From Nissolia schottii (lineage: Eukaryota; Streptophyta; Magnoliopsida; Fabales; Fabaceae): a DNA stretch of 64,000 nucleotides. This document shows positions 11,587 to 20,535 of the stretch, piece by piece. The notes beneath the pieces are model-generated. The model was not told the DNA's origin. It ran no database searches and saw nothing but the letters and a program-made list of their open reading frames with translations. The stretch's first letter is position 1. Every line of letters starts with the position of its first letter. A program made the position numbers and the translations under genes. Location of the stretch: positions 195,669 to 259,668 of the forward strand of contig QANU01054449.1 of NCBI GenBank assembly GCA_003254905.1. Direction: 5' to 3'.

Positions 11587-11924
11587 GAGTGCTCTATCAT
11601 CCCCCTGTAACTAACTAATACTGCATTTTAAGCTAAAAGAAAACATCACCATCGCGTTGTTAAATACTTGTCTCTCTTTCCTGATCACAAAAACTACCTA
11701 ACACGTCCAACATTTATTCTCTCATAAAGGCATTGCTTTAGGAGAAATTTTAAGTAATTTTATCAAATTATTGTGACTTATAAAAAAACCTCTAGATTAT
11801 TTTAGGTGAATGGAAAGCTATGGTACTCTTCTTCCTTACCGTCGATGTCAATGACTGTCACTAAGAGCAAGTTTGACAACTTGTACGGCTGCCGTTACTC
11901 CCTCGGCAGTGAAGGTCAGAACTT

Positions 11925-12450
11925 GTATCAGCAGAGCTGAATGGAATTCCTCCCGGCAATACTAAGTACTGAACATATAAATAACTTATCACAAAAATAA
12001 TATATTGGAATAAAATGATTTCTTTATTTTTTTTTAGATAAAAATAAATTTCTGATCCTCTTATCAAAACCAGAAAGTATTGTGCAGTTAGCTATATCTA
12101 AGAATCCAATCAAACTTGCATAGAAAAGTTATATGTACTTACGGATTTGGAGCAGCTAGAATGACTAACTTTCCAGATACCAGAGTTCAAGACAATTATC
12201 ACCATATAAAGTGAAATAGCAAATGCGATCTTCTTTCTGCAACTGTTTCTACCTTCACCTCTACCATAATTAAGTTATTGTGCTTAATGCCATCATTTGA
12301 GGACAAAAATTATTCCCCTGGTTAATTCTACTTAGGGAGGTCTTCCGCTGGGAAACGTTGGTGGATTCTGATCATGCTCCTTGCTTATTGTGAACGTTCA
12401 CATAAGCTAATTAAGCTTTGTTTTTAATTGCATGGGATAAATTGTTAACG
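11925..12450 (-). pseudogene. Decayed 3' fragment of the AT-hook/linker-histone gene, copy A
   Basis: Sequence from about 11930 resembles the 3' flank of the AT-hook gene at about 20085-20400, sharing GCAGAGCTGAATGG. From about 12340 it resembles that gene's last exon near 21125-21280 (GAGGTCTTCC, then GGATTCTG, TGCTTATT and AAGCTAAT blocks in the same order). The intervening exon sequence is largely deleted. No open frame remains. Its position between the SCPL50 pseudogene and the next SCPL50 copy mirrors the SCPL50-B/AT-hook order further right. Confidence 0.65.
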
Positions 12451-12871
12451 GACTTCACTTTTCAAGAACTTTTAAGTGTTAAAACACACAACTTGGTAGA
12501 AGTTTAAGTGTTGATTTTGAACCATACTGGTAATAAGTTAAATGTGAATTTGGTTAGAGATGGAGAATTCACTTTGTTACACTAAGTTGGCAAATTAATG
12601 TTCGTATCATTTTTACATATTCTTATAGAAAGAAAATTATTGGTCCTTCAGCTGTATGAATACCATTTTTGAATAAACTATCATGTTAACAAGCTTAAAA
12701 TTACTAAACAACCTTGTAAGAAACTCATTCAGGATAAATAGTACTGTTACAAAGTGGGAAGTTATTCCTTGACTCCGAGGAATGCAGTTTTATGCAATGA
12801 CACAAAAGTGGAACTTATTCAACGACTCATATGGTATATTTTCACAAGAAACAAAAAGGACGTGATGTTTT

Positions 12872-14179
12872 TCATGGCACGTTCTCTTGGGGCTCCCTTT
12901 GAAAGAAACCCCTTTCCAAGACCCAATCTTGTATCATAGCCTGAGAATTCACAGGCTGGTCAGTAGGCAAAAGATGGCCAGCCCCCAAGACCACAACATT
13001 GGTGAGAGACTTCCACTTTTGGACATACCCAGCAGCCTCTCCATTGACCTTCCACAACTTCCTCTCTGCATTCAGATACTCCTCAATCCCTTCCCATTTC
13101 ATTGTCTTCACCCATACCTCAGTTTGGACCACACCATCCCTCAGATCATGCTGCCCCTGGTACAAGAGCACCCTGCTGCTCCTCAGCAACTCCTCCACCA
13201 TGAACTTGACGCTCTTCATCACGTCGGCGTGTAGTATATCCCCAACAACATGGCTGCATGCCTCATACACAATCGACTCGTCCGCCCCGAACGCCCTCTT
13301 CACCTCAGCAATGTTCAACACCTCAGCAACCGATTCGCCCTGATAAGGCTCTTTCCTTGTGTAGTCAAACAGAGTGGCCAAACCTGTCACGTTTTGCAAC
13401 ATTCCCAACGCCTTGTTCCTGGCGTCGGTCGCCGCGCTCCAATTCCCCATCAGGACCAACTTAACTGCCTCCAGTTGAGCCTTCTCCAGCTCACCCCTCT
13501 GCCTCTCATTGATCAAACCAACATAGTAAGCATTAGCAGCATGAGTAACCACTTGAGTCACGGGGTCAGTCAACCCATCCCCAATAGCAACACCGCTCAA
13601 ATTGACCCTTTCCGAAGCCTCTAACTTTGCATTCTGCTTCAGCACGTAGTGTCCAATTGCAGGGACATATTTTCCAGCATAGCTTTCCCCAGTGATGTAA
13701 ATTGGACGGTTCTTGAACACAGGGTCAAGCCGAATGAAGCTCGTTATGGCGGCGAAGAGGTGCTTGGCGACGCCACTCTGATCGGTCGGGATCTCCTGCG
13801 GCGTGGATGCGACGCTGAATCCTGTTCCGATGGGGCTGTCAAGGAAGAGGAGGCCGAAGATGTTGTTCCAAGGGCCAGGGTTGGGTTGGAGGGTGAGGGA
13901 ATCGGTGACGCGCCAGGGCCCAAGCTCGTAGAGGTTGCCGATCATGGAGGAGCAGCCGGGGCCACCTTGGAGCCAAATGAGGAGTGGGGTTTGGGAGAGG
14001 GGTGTGGTCGAGTTCTGTGCTTCGTAGAATGCATAGAAGATGGCAGAGGAGGAGGTGGGGCTTACTGGGAGGTAACCAGATTTTGTGGGAAGTGCTTCTT
14101 TGGGGAATGGATTGGTTGATTTTGAACAAGACCAGAAGAAGCAGAACAAGGAGAGGAAGATGAGGGTAGTTGACCTCAT
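12872..14179 (-). CDS. SCPL50: Serine carboxypeptidase-like 50 (SCPL50 type), intact copy A
   Basis: This is a single-exon frame of 435 residues from the ATG 14177-14179. An N-terminal hydrophobic stretch (residues about 4-17) is a likely signal peptide, followed by the S10-family core. The oxyanion-hole motif GGPGCSS is at about 72-78. The catalytic triad is Ser166 in GESYAGKY, Asp345 in GQHDLRDG and His402 in GAGHLLPTDQP. N-glycosylation sequons occur at N56, N194, N246 and N263. S10 enzymes are secreted or vacuolar carboxypeptidases, and some SCPL members are acyltransferases; the substrate here is unknown. Length and intronless form fit SCPL50. A TATA-like box lies about 40 bp upstream of the ATG. 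The product ends EPQENVP; copy B has a longer tail. Confidence 0.93.
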   Translation of the reverse strand: MRSTTLIFLSLFCFFWSCSKSTNPFPKEALPTKSGYLPVSPTSSSAIFYAFYEAQNSTTPLSQTPLLIWLQGGPGCSSMIGNLYELGPWRVTDSLTLQPNPGPWNNIFGLLFLDSPIGTGFSVASTPQEIPTDQSGVAKHLFAAITSFIRLDPVFKNRPIYITGESYAGKYVPAIGHYVLKQNAKLEASERVNLSGVAIGDGLTDPVTQVVTHAANAYYVGLINERQRGELEKAQLEAVKLVLMGNWSAATDARNKALGMLQNVTGLATLFDYTRKEPYQGESVAEVLNIAEVKRAFGADESIVYEACSHVVGDILHADVMKSVKFMVEELLRSSRVLLYQGQHDLRDGVVQTEVWVKTMKWEGIEEYLNAERKLWKVNGEAAGYVQKWKSLTNVVVLGAGHLLPTDQPVNSQAMIQDWVLERGFFQREPQENVP

Positions 14180-14216
14180 ATCGTTATGGTCTGTGACTGA
14201 GAATGCACAGAGGCTG

Positions 14217-14225
14217 CTTTATATG
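14217..14225 (-). promoter_or_regulatory. TATA box of SCPL50 copy A
   Basis: The minus strand reads CATATAAAG about 40 bp upstream of the SCPL50-A start codon. The equivalent box in copy B is at 18993-19000, where one A is lost. The short distance implies a very short 5' UTR. Confidence 0.5.
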
Positions 14226-15154
14226 GTCCAGATAGAAAAGGTTGATATAGTAGAGCGTGATTTTTAGTTTTTTTTTCTCTTTTCAATTTGACCGAATTGA
14301 AAGAACTACAATCTCTCGTATCGAACTCCGTGTAGTCATTAAGAACATGTTTGGGATGTAGCTCCAACCGCTGTTTTTTTAATACAAAATTTGTTTTTGT
14401 TGAAATGAAGGATGCCTTTGAAATGAAAAAATAAAAAAGCTGTTTTGTTAAAATAAAAATCAGCACCAAACTTTTGAGCATTTTTTATAAAAGCTGTTTT
14501 GCTTTTATTATTAAAATATTGTAATTTTATTTAAAATCACCAAGTCTCATAAATATAATGTACCACAAACTTTTATATTTTTTTTAGTAATTTATCATTA
14601 AAAAATAATTTTGTTATACCATCTATACAAAACATATTACCTTTATATTATTTTTAAGATAAAATATTTAAACATAAATTAATTTTTTATATAATCAATT
14701 ATATATATATAAAAAAAAGTGATTGTTAAAATAAGTTTAATTTTTTAATTTTTTGGGTAAGCGTGATTTTAAGTGTTAGAACTTAGAAGATAAAATATTA
14801 CTACCTTCCAGCTAGAGGTAATGAACATTAAACTTTTAAATCTTCGCTCTAAGGTCGTGTGACCCTAACGTAGATATTACTTATCCGGTTCAAATCACAA
14901 CATTTTGGTTTCAATTTATATGTGATGTGATTGACTAATAGTTTGCGCGTTCTCGGGTATATCAGTACTGATTGAATTAATTTAATACTTAGTTAATCAA
15001 TATATTCCCTAACCAAAATAATTAATCAATATATTCACTAGAACGAAGAAGAAAAAATTAATATCACAAGCTGCACCTATGGGTCATTTCCCACCTGGAT
15101 TTACGTCTTAACTCTCAAGGGTCCAAGCTTAATTTTCCACGTAGTTTTGCCTAT
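14226..15154. other. AT-rich 5' flank of SCPL50 copy A
   Basis: The first 340 bp or so are shared with copy B. About 14565-15200 is absent from copy B and contains only AT-rich sequence with poly-A/T runs and an (AT)n stretch near 14700. No gene is seen. Confidence 0.5.
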
Positions 15155-15330
15155 TGGCAGGGGTAGAGCCTCCCTCTCGTCAAGGGGGCAGTGCCCTCCT
15201 CCCGAGGTTTTAACATTTATATGAATTTAGGGTGAGAGACATTTTAAAGTATGAGCCAAAATTAAAATTTATAAATATATGATTTAAAATTTTGAAATTG
15301 CTGTAATGTAAGACGATTTTAAAAATTTCA
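15155..15330. mobile_element. Transposon fragment at the end of block A
   Basis: It starts near GGCAGGGGTAGAGCC and includes GAGGTTTTAACATTTATATG. The same sequence recurs in direct orientation at 19362-19481, after SCPL50 copy B. There it is followed at about 19660-19676 by a stretch whose reverse complement, AGCAGGGGCGGGGCGG, resembles the start here. This suggests the two ends of one transposon, only partly included in the duplicated unit. Confidence 0.5.
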
Positions 15331-15433
15331 AAAACAAAAGTCTAAAATCATTATAGAAATAACGATTTCAGCCCTATTTAAAAAAAAATTCATAGTGCTC
15401 CCATTTTAAAAAAAATAATAAATTCAGGGTTGA

Positions 15434-15819
15434 AATTTTGTCTGGAAATTGAAGCACTGTGCCACCAGGCAACCTTAACACCATCTCTGCAAGAGGCAAC
15501 CCGTCACAAATTCTTCTCCTATATCCAAAAGGAAGATACTCAAATTTGTTGCCCAAGAAATCAATGTTGGCAGCATCACTTAGCAACCTTACTGGTCTAA
15601 ATTCCAATGCTTCCTCCCAATGCAAACGAAGTGTTTTCCCTTATGACAGTTATCAGTAGTGTAATTAGGACAATTGCGATTCTGATTCAAGGCAGCTGTC
15701 CAATCCAACCACTGCATCCAACTCTTCATGGACTCTCGTCGTTGCCTCTTGGATGCTGCACCAGCCTTGGTACTGCCCATTCCAATGCCGTTGATATTGT
15801 CTCAGTTGTACATTGTATC
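15434..15819 (-). pseudogene. Cytochrome P450 second-exon pseudogene, copy B (3'-truncated)
   Basis: This is the duplicate of the fragment at 6434-6895. The acceptor-like AG is at 15820-15821, followed by the frameshifted I-helix region, then HWEEALEFRP and the haem-loop PFGYRRRICDGLPLAE. The loop keeps the cysteine but has lost the usual glycines and proline. The C-terminal end is cut at the duplication breakpoint after PDKI and runs into unrelated sequence. This copy has no frameshift in the haem loop where copy A has one. Confidence 0.78.
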
Positions 15820-15970
15820 CTGTATAAAGGAAAAAAAAAGAGGCTAAAAGTTACTTGCTTGGATTGGTTCCATATAAAAGTTCAGACGTAAGTTTTACTT
15901 TTCTTTTCTGCTGCATGTAAACTATGGAAGGTGTGTGTGTAGATAGATCTAATGATCCAAGTAATGTTGT

Positions 15971-16142
15971 GTTTTGGGATAGAAATATGTGTGGAGAAGG
16001 ATGGAGACAAAAAAAAAAAAAAACTTAATATTGCCTATGTATTAATACAATGTTTAAGTTAATTTTTGTATTTCTAAAAAGAAGTGACATGGGAGATTTG
16101 TCTTTACCATCCCATTGTCTCTATCATCTCTATCCCAGGACA
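15971..16142. mobile_element. MITE-like inverted-repeat remnant, copy B
   Basis: This is the duplicate of the unit at 7047-7211, with the same inverted arms and a longer internal A-run near 16010-16022. Confidence 0.45.
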
Positions 16143-16847
16143 AGAATCAAACGCTAAAGTGCAAGCTCATGGAACGTGGGGTTTGGTTCCTAGAAAAGGA
16201 AGGTACACAACAAGTGAAAGCTCATGTTTGATTTCTTGAACCTCCACAACAACCACCACCATGACACACCCATTGGGGTGACCACAAAGGTTGAACTCAG
16301 CTGCGGGTTGGTAGTGTCCTCGCACGGCCACCATGGCCATGTGATGCCGACACAAATGAACTCACCATTTTCCTAGTTAATTTTTTGATTTGTAAACCTG
16401 TGATTGGAGATCTCAAGTTATCAGTTGGTGTGATCTGTGGAATGAGGGATGTGCAAGACAAACCAAGATCAGAGGATGCAAGCAGCTAGTTCAGGTGATG
16501 GCTACAACTATCCTTGTATGGCCCCCTTGACTAAGTTCAGGAACAGATGAAAATCTTCTGGGGGCGGTTTGTTGTTAACTGTTATGTAGTCTTGACCTTT
16601 ATGATGCATTTCCTGTTCGAGCGGTTTCCTTCATAGGCCACATTATCTCATAAAGGCATTGCTTTAGGAGAAATTTTAAGTAATTTTATCAAATTATTGT
16701 AACTTATAAAAAAACCTCTAGGTTATGTTAGGTGAATGGAAAGCTATGGTACTCTTCTTCCTTACCGTCGATGTGACTGTCACTAAGAGCAAGTTTGACA
16801 ACTTGTACGGCTGCCGTTACTCCCTCGGCAGTGAAGGTCAGAACTTG

Positions 16848-17330
16848 TCTCAGCAGAGCTGAATGGAATTCCTCCCGGCAATACTAAGTACTGAACATAT
16901 AAATAACTTATCACAAAAATAATATATTGGAATAAAATGATTTCTTTATTTTTTTTTAGATAAAAATAAATTTCTGATCCTCTTGTCAAAACCAGGAAGT
17001 ATTGTGCAGTTAGCTATATCTAAGAATCCAATCAAACTTATATAGAAAAGATACCAGAGTTCAAGACAATTATCACCATGCAAAGTGAAACAGCAAATGC
17101 GATCTTGTTTCTGCAACTGTTTCTACCTTCACCTCTACCATAATTAAGTTATTGTGCTTAATGCCATCATTTGAGGACAAAAATTATTCCCCTGGTTAAT
17201 TCTACTTAGGGAGGTCTTCCTCTGGGAAACTTTGGTGGATTCTGATCATGCTCCTTGCTTATTGTGAACGTTCACATAAGCTAATTAAGCTTTGTTTTTA
17301 ATTGCATGGGATAAATTGTTAACGGACTTC
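16848..17330 (-). pseudogene. Decayed 3' fragment of the AT-hook/linker-histone gene, copy B
   Basis: This is a near-identical duplicate of the fragment at 11925-12450, with a small additional deletion near 17048. It again lies just downstream (minus-strand sense) of an SCPL50 gene. No open frame remains. Confidence 0.62.
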
Positions 17331-17734
17331 ACTTTTCAAGAACTTTTAAGTGTTAAAACACACAACTTGGTAGAAGTTTAAGTGTTGATTTTGAACCATA
17401 CTGGTAATAAGTTAAATGTGAATTTGGTTAGAGATGGAGAATTCACTTTGTTACACTAAGTTGGCAAATTTATGTTCGTATCATTTTTACATATTCTTCT
17501 AGAAAGGAAATTATTTGTGCTTCAGCTGTATGAATAACATTTTTGAATAAACTATCATGTTAACAAGCTTAAAATTACTAAACAACCTTCTAAGAGGATG
17601 TAAGAGCCGCAAGAAACTCATTGAGGATAAATAGTACTGTTACAAAGTGGGAAGTTATTCCTTGACTCCGAGGAATGCAGTTTTATGCAATGACACAAAA
17701 GTGGAACTTATTCAACGACTCATATGGTATATTT

Positions 17735-18953
17735 TCACAAGAAAAAGAAAGGACGTGATTTTTTTCTTGACACATTCTCATGTTGGGGCTCCCTTTGAAA
17801 GAAACCCCTTTCCAAGACCCAATCTTGTATCATAGCCTGAGAATTCACAGGCTGGTCAGTAGGCAAAAGATGGCCAGCCCCCAAGACCACAACATTGGTG
17901 AGAGACTTCCACTTTTGGACATACCCAGCAGCCTCTCCATTGACCTTCCACACCTTCCTCTTTGCATTCAGATACTCCTCAATCCCTTCCCATTTCATTG
18001 TCTTCACCCATGCCTCAGTTTGGACCACACCATCCCTCAGATCATGCTGCCCCTGGTACAAGAGCACCCTGCTGCTCCTCAGCAACTCCTCCACCATGAA
18101 NNNNNNNNNNNNNNNNNNNNNNNNNNNNNNNNNNNNNNNNNNNNNNNNNNNNNNNNNNNNNNNNGTTTTGCAACATTCCCAACGCCTTGTTCCTGGCGTC
18201 GGTCGCCGCGCTCCAATTCCCCATCAGGACCAACTTAACTGCCTCCAGTTGAGCCTTCTCCAGCTCACCCCTCTGCCTCTCATTGATCAAACCAACATAG
18301 TAAGCATTAGCAGCATGAGTAACCACTTGAGTCACGGGGTCAGTCAACCCATCCCCAATAGCAACACCGCTCAAATTGACCCTTTCCGAAGCCTCTAACT
18401 TTGCATTCTGCTTCAGCACGTAGTGTCCAATTGCAGGGACATATTTTCCAGCATAGCTTTCCCCAGTGATGTAAATTGGACGGTTCTTGAACACAGGGTC
18501 AAGCCGAATGAAGCTCGTTATGGCGGCGAAGAGGTGCTTGGCGACGCCACTCTGATCGGTCGGGATCTCCTGCGGCGTGGATGCGACGCTGAATCCTGTT
18601 CCGATGGGGCTGTCAAGGAAGAGGAGGCCGAAGATGTTGTTCCAAGGGCCAGGGTTGGGTTGGAGGGTGAGGGAATCGGTGACGCGCCAGGGCCCAAGCT
18701 CGTAGAGGTTGCCGATCATGGAGGAGCAGCCGGGGCCACCTTGGAGCCAAATGAGGAGTGGGGTTTGGGAGAGGGGTGTGGTCGAGTTCTGTGCTTCGTA
18801 GAATGCATAGAAGATGGCAGAGGAGGAGGTGGGGCGTACTGGGAGGTAACCAGATTTTGTGGGAAGTGCTTCTTTGGGGAATGGATTGGTTGATTTTGAA
18901 CAAGACCAGAAGAAGCAGAACAAGGAGAGGAAGATGAGGGTAGTTGACCTCAT
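17735..18953 (-). CDS. SCPL50: Serine carboxypeptidase-like 50, copy B (interrupted by assembly gap)
   Basis: This is the duplicate of SCPL50-A starting at the ATG 18951-18953, nearly identical in both visible parts. The N-terminal part retains GGPGCSS and GESYAGKY. The C-terminal part retains GQHDLRDG and GAGHLLPTDQP. A run of 64 N (18101-18164) replaces what in copy A is 186 bp (13205-13390, 62 codons). Because the gap length is wrong, a literal translation changes frame across it; the gene itself need not be broken. At the 3' end an inserted CAT and loss of the copy-A stop give the tail QHENVSRKKSRPFFFL, so the product would be about 12 residues longer than copy A. Whether it is functional depends on the unseen 62 codons. 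Confidence 0.8.
18101..18164. other. Assembly gap (64 N)
   Basis: A run of 64 N lies inside SCPL50 copy B. Comparison with copy A predicts 186 bp of real sequence here. The difference of 122 bp is not a multiple of three, so gene callers will report a spurious frameshift. Confidence 0.97.
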
Positions 18954-18992
18954 ATCGTTATGGTCTATGACTATGAGAATGCACAGAGGCTG

Positions 18993-19000
18993 CTTATATG
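18993..19000 (-). promoter_or_regulatory. TATA box of SCPL50 copy B
   Basis: The minus strand reads CATATAAG about 40 bp upstream of the copy B ATG, one A shorter than the equivalent in copy A. Confidence 0.42.
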
Positions 19001-19361
19001 GTTTGGATCGAAAAGGTTGATTTAGTGGAGCGTGATTTTTAGGTTTTTTTTTTTTTTTTTTCAATTTGACCGAATTGGAAGAACTACGATCTCTCGTATC
19101 GAAGCCCGTGTAGTCATCAAGAACATGTTTGCGATGTCGCTCCAACCGCTGTTTTTTTAATACAAAATTTGTTTTTGTTGAAATGAAGGATGCCTTTGAA
19201 ATGAAAAAATAAAAAAGCTGTTTTGTTAAAATAAAAATCAGCACCAAACTTTTGAGCATTTTTTATAAAAGCTGTTTTGCTTTTATTATTAAAATATTGT
19301 AATTTTACTTAAAATCACCAACTCTTATAAATATAATTTACCACAAAATTCACCAACTCTT

Positions 19362-19680
19362 GAGGTTTTAACATTTATATGGATTTAAGGTGAGAGGTAT
19401 CCTAAAATGAGTCAAAATTAAAATTTACAAATGTATGATTTAGATTTTTGAAATCGCTATAATGTAAGACGATTTTTAAAATTTTTTTGACACTTTTTTA
19501 TATCACACACAACCATGTTAATAGATTGTTCTCATATTTTTTTTATTAAACTGCTCACTCGTAATTAAATAAGAGTAAAAAATTAAAAGATATATATTAT
19601 TTTATTTATAAAGTTAACATTAGTGATTAGTCCCTCTAAAGGAACTGTCTAGTTCCGCCCCGCCCCTGCTATTTGGAGAG
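19362..19680. mobile_element. Transposon remnant after block B
   Basis: It begins with the sequence also found at 15203-15330 and runs on to CCGCCCCGCCCCTGC near 19660. The reverse complement of that end resembles the GGCAGGGGTAGAGCC start near 15155. It is interpreted as the element whose 5' part was copied in the tandem duplication. No coding sequence was seen. Confidence 0.45.
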
Positions 19681-20535
19681 CCCAAATTTCACACTGTAGC
19701 AGGATAATTTTTCGCAATTAATTATAAACACTTGAATCAATATAGACATGCAAAGGCATTTTATTACGTCTCTAACATGGTCATGAGAAGTAACAATAAT
19801 TTGTAGCTGCGATAAGACCATGACTACCTAATAACAACAAGCAGAAGCTGTATTTGTTCCTCATCTTATCATAATAAAAATAATAATAATAATAATAATA
19901 ATAACAATAAGATAGAATCATCCATCAATTTAATATCAAAGATTATAGTGCGGATGCCGTAGTTTCATTGAGACAAAAAAAGAAAAAGAAAAAGAAATCA
20001 AAGGCAACTGTCACAGATTCCATTTTGGCATTTCGAAACTAGATACAAGGCCATAACTAGTTTATAGCTATTCTAACATGAGCAGAGCTGAATGGAGTTC
20101 CTCCTGGGCCTGGCAATACCAACCATATGACTAAACTACCACAAAGTATTATATATATAGGAACAAAATGATTCTTTTTCCAGACAAAGGAAATCTGATC
20201 CTCCATCGAAACCAAGGAGAAACTTTGCATTTAGCTATAACTAAGAATCCAATCAACCTTGCATCAAAAGTATAATATGTACTTACGAATTAGGAGCAGC
20301 TAGAATGGCCTACTTTTCAGAAGCCCCCAGACAGTTATCATAATTGCTTCTAAGTTAACTTCAATTTTTTACCGCTTTCGGTCACCCTGCAAAGTTAAAT
20401 ATAGCATCTTCAATATGGATCAGGTTAAGGAGGCCCCGTCCTGAGGTTGAGGAGTTGGTAATTGAATTTTATGGTGACATTGGTTCTATTTCTAATTTTG
20501 TTGAGGAGCCCTGCCCTGATGTCTACCTTGGATCT
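19681..20535. other. 3' flank of the AT-hook gene, with an AAT microsatellite
   Basis: An (AAT)n-type microsatellite lies at 19871-19910. The part from about 20085 onward is the sequence copied into the pseudogene fragments at 11925 and 16848. It probably includes the AT-hook gene 3' UTR or an additional 3' exon that could not be resolved. No other coding sequence was seen. Confidence 0.45.

Larger units (their letters stand above)
6512..15433. repeat. Tandem segmental duplication, block A (about 8.9 kb)
   Basis: Block A matches block B (15434-19481) in order and orientation: P450 fragment, MITE-like sequence, plant-mobile-domain scrap, AT-hook gene fragment, SCPL50 gene, and 5' flank. Homology begins at 6512 and 15434, inside the P450 exon. 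Block A alone carries about 4.0 kb (about 7718-11719) holding a plant-mobile-domain pseudogene and a third SCPL50 pseudogene. It also alone carries about 0.64 kb at about 14565-15200. Shared parts are nearly identical over the SCPL50 gene, so the duplication is recent. Confidence 0.85.
15434..19481. repeat. Tandem segmental duplication, block B (about 4 kb)
   Basis: This is the second copy of the unit described at 6512-15433, in the same orientation. It lacks the 4-kb segment (junction near 16645: block A bases 7717 and 11720 are adjoined) and lacks the 0.64-kb AT-rich segment. It ends inside the transposon sequence at about 19481, where similarity to block A (about 15330) stops. Confidence 0.85.

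Noticed and set aside
7712-11726. Clean 9-bp target duplication around the 4-kb block-A segment
   Set aside because: ATTGTCTTA and ATTCTCTCA only loosely resemble the block B sequence ATTATCTCA, and no inverted termini were found, so a simple insertion is not demonstrated.
11861-11960. Possible real C-terminal exon ending KLALSDSH upstream of the AT-hook fragment
   Set aside because: The short frame is not supported at the equivalent place beside the intact AT-hook gene, where the sequence diverges and stops appear.
13649-14119. 156-codon plus-strand ORF repeated at 18423-18893
   Set aside because: It lies antisense to the SCPL50 coding sequence and is duplicated only because the gene is. 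No independent coding evidence.
18042-19259. 405-codon minus ORF extending upstream of the SCPL50-B ATG and through the gap
   Set aside because: The upstream part is AT-rich 5' flank without domain content, and the part past the gap is out of frame because of the wrong gap length.
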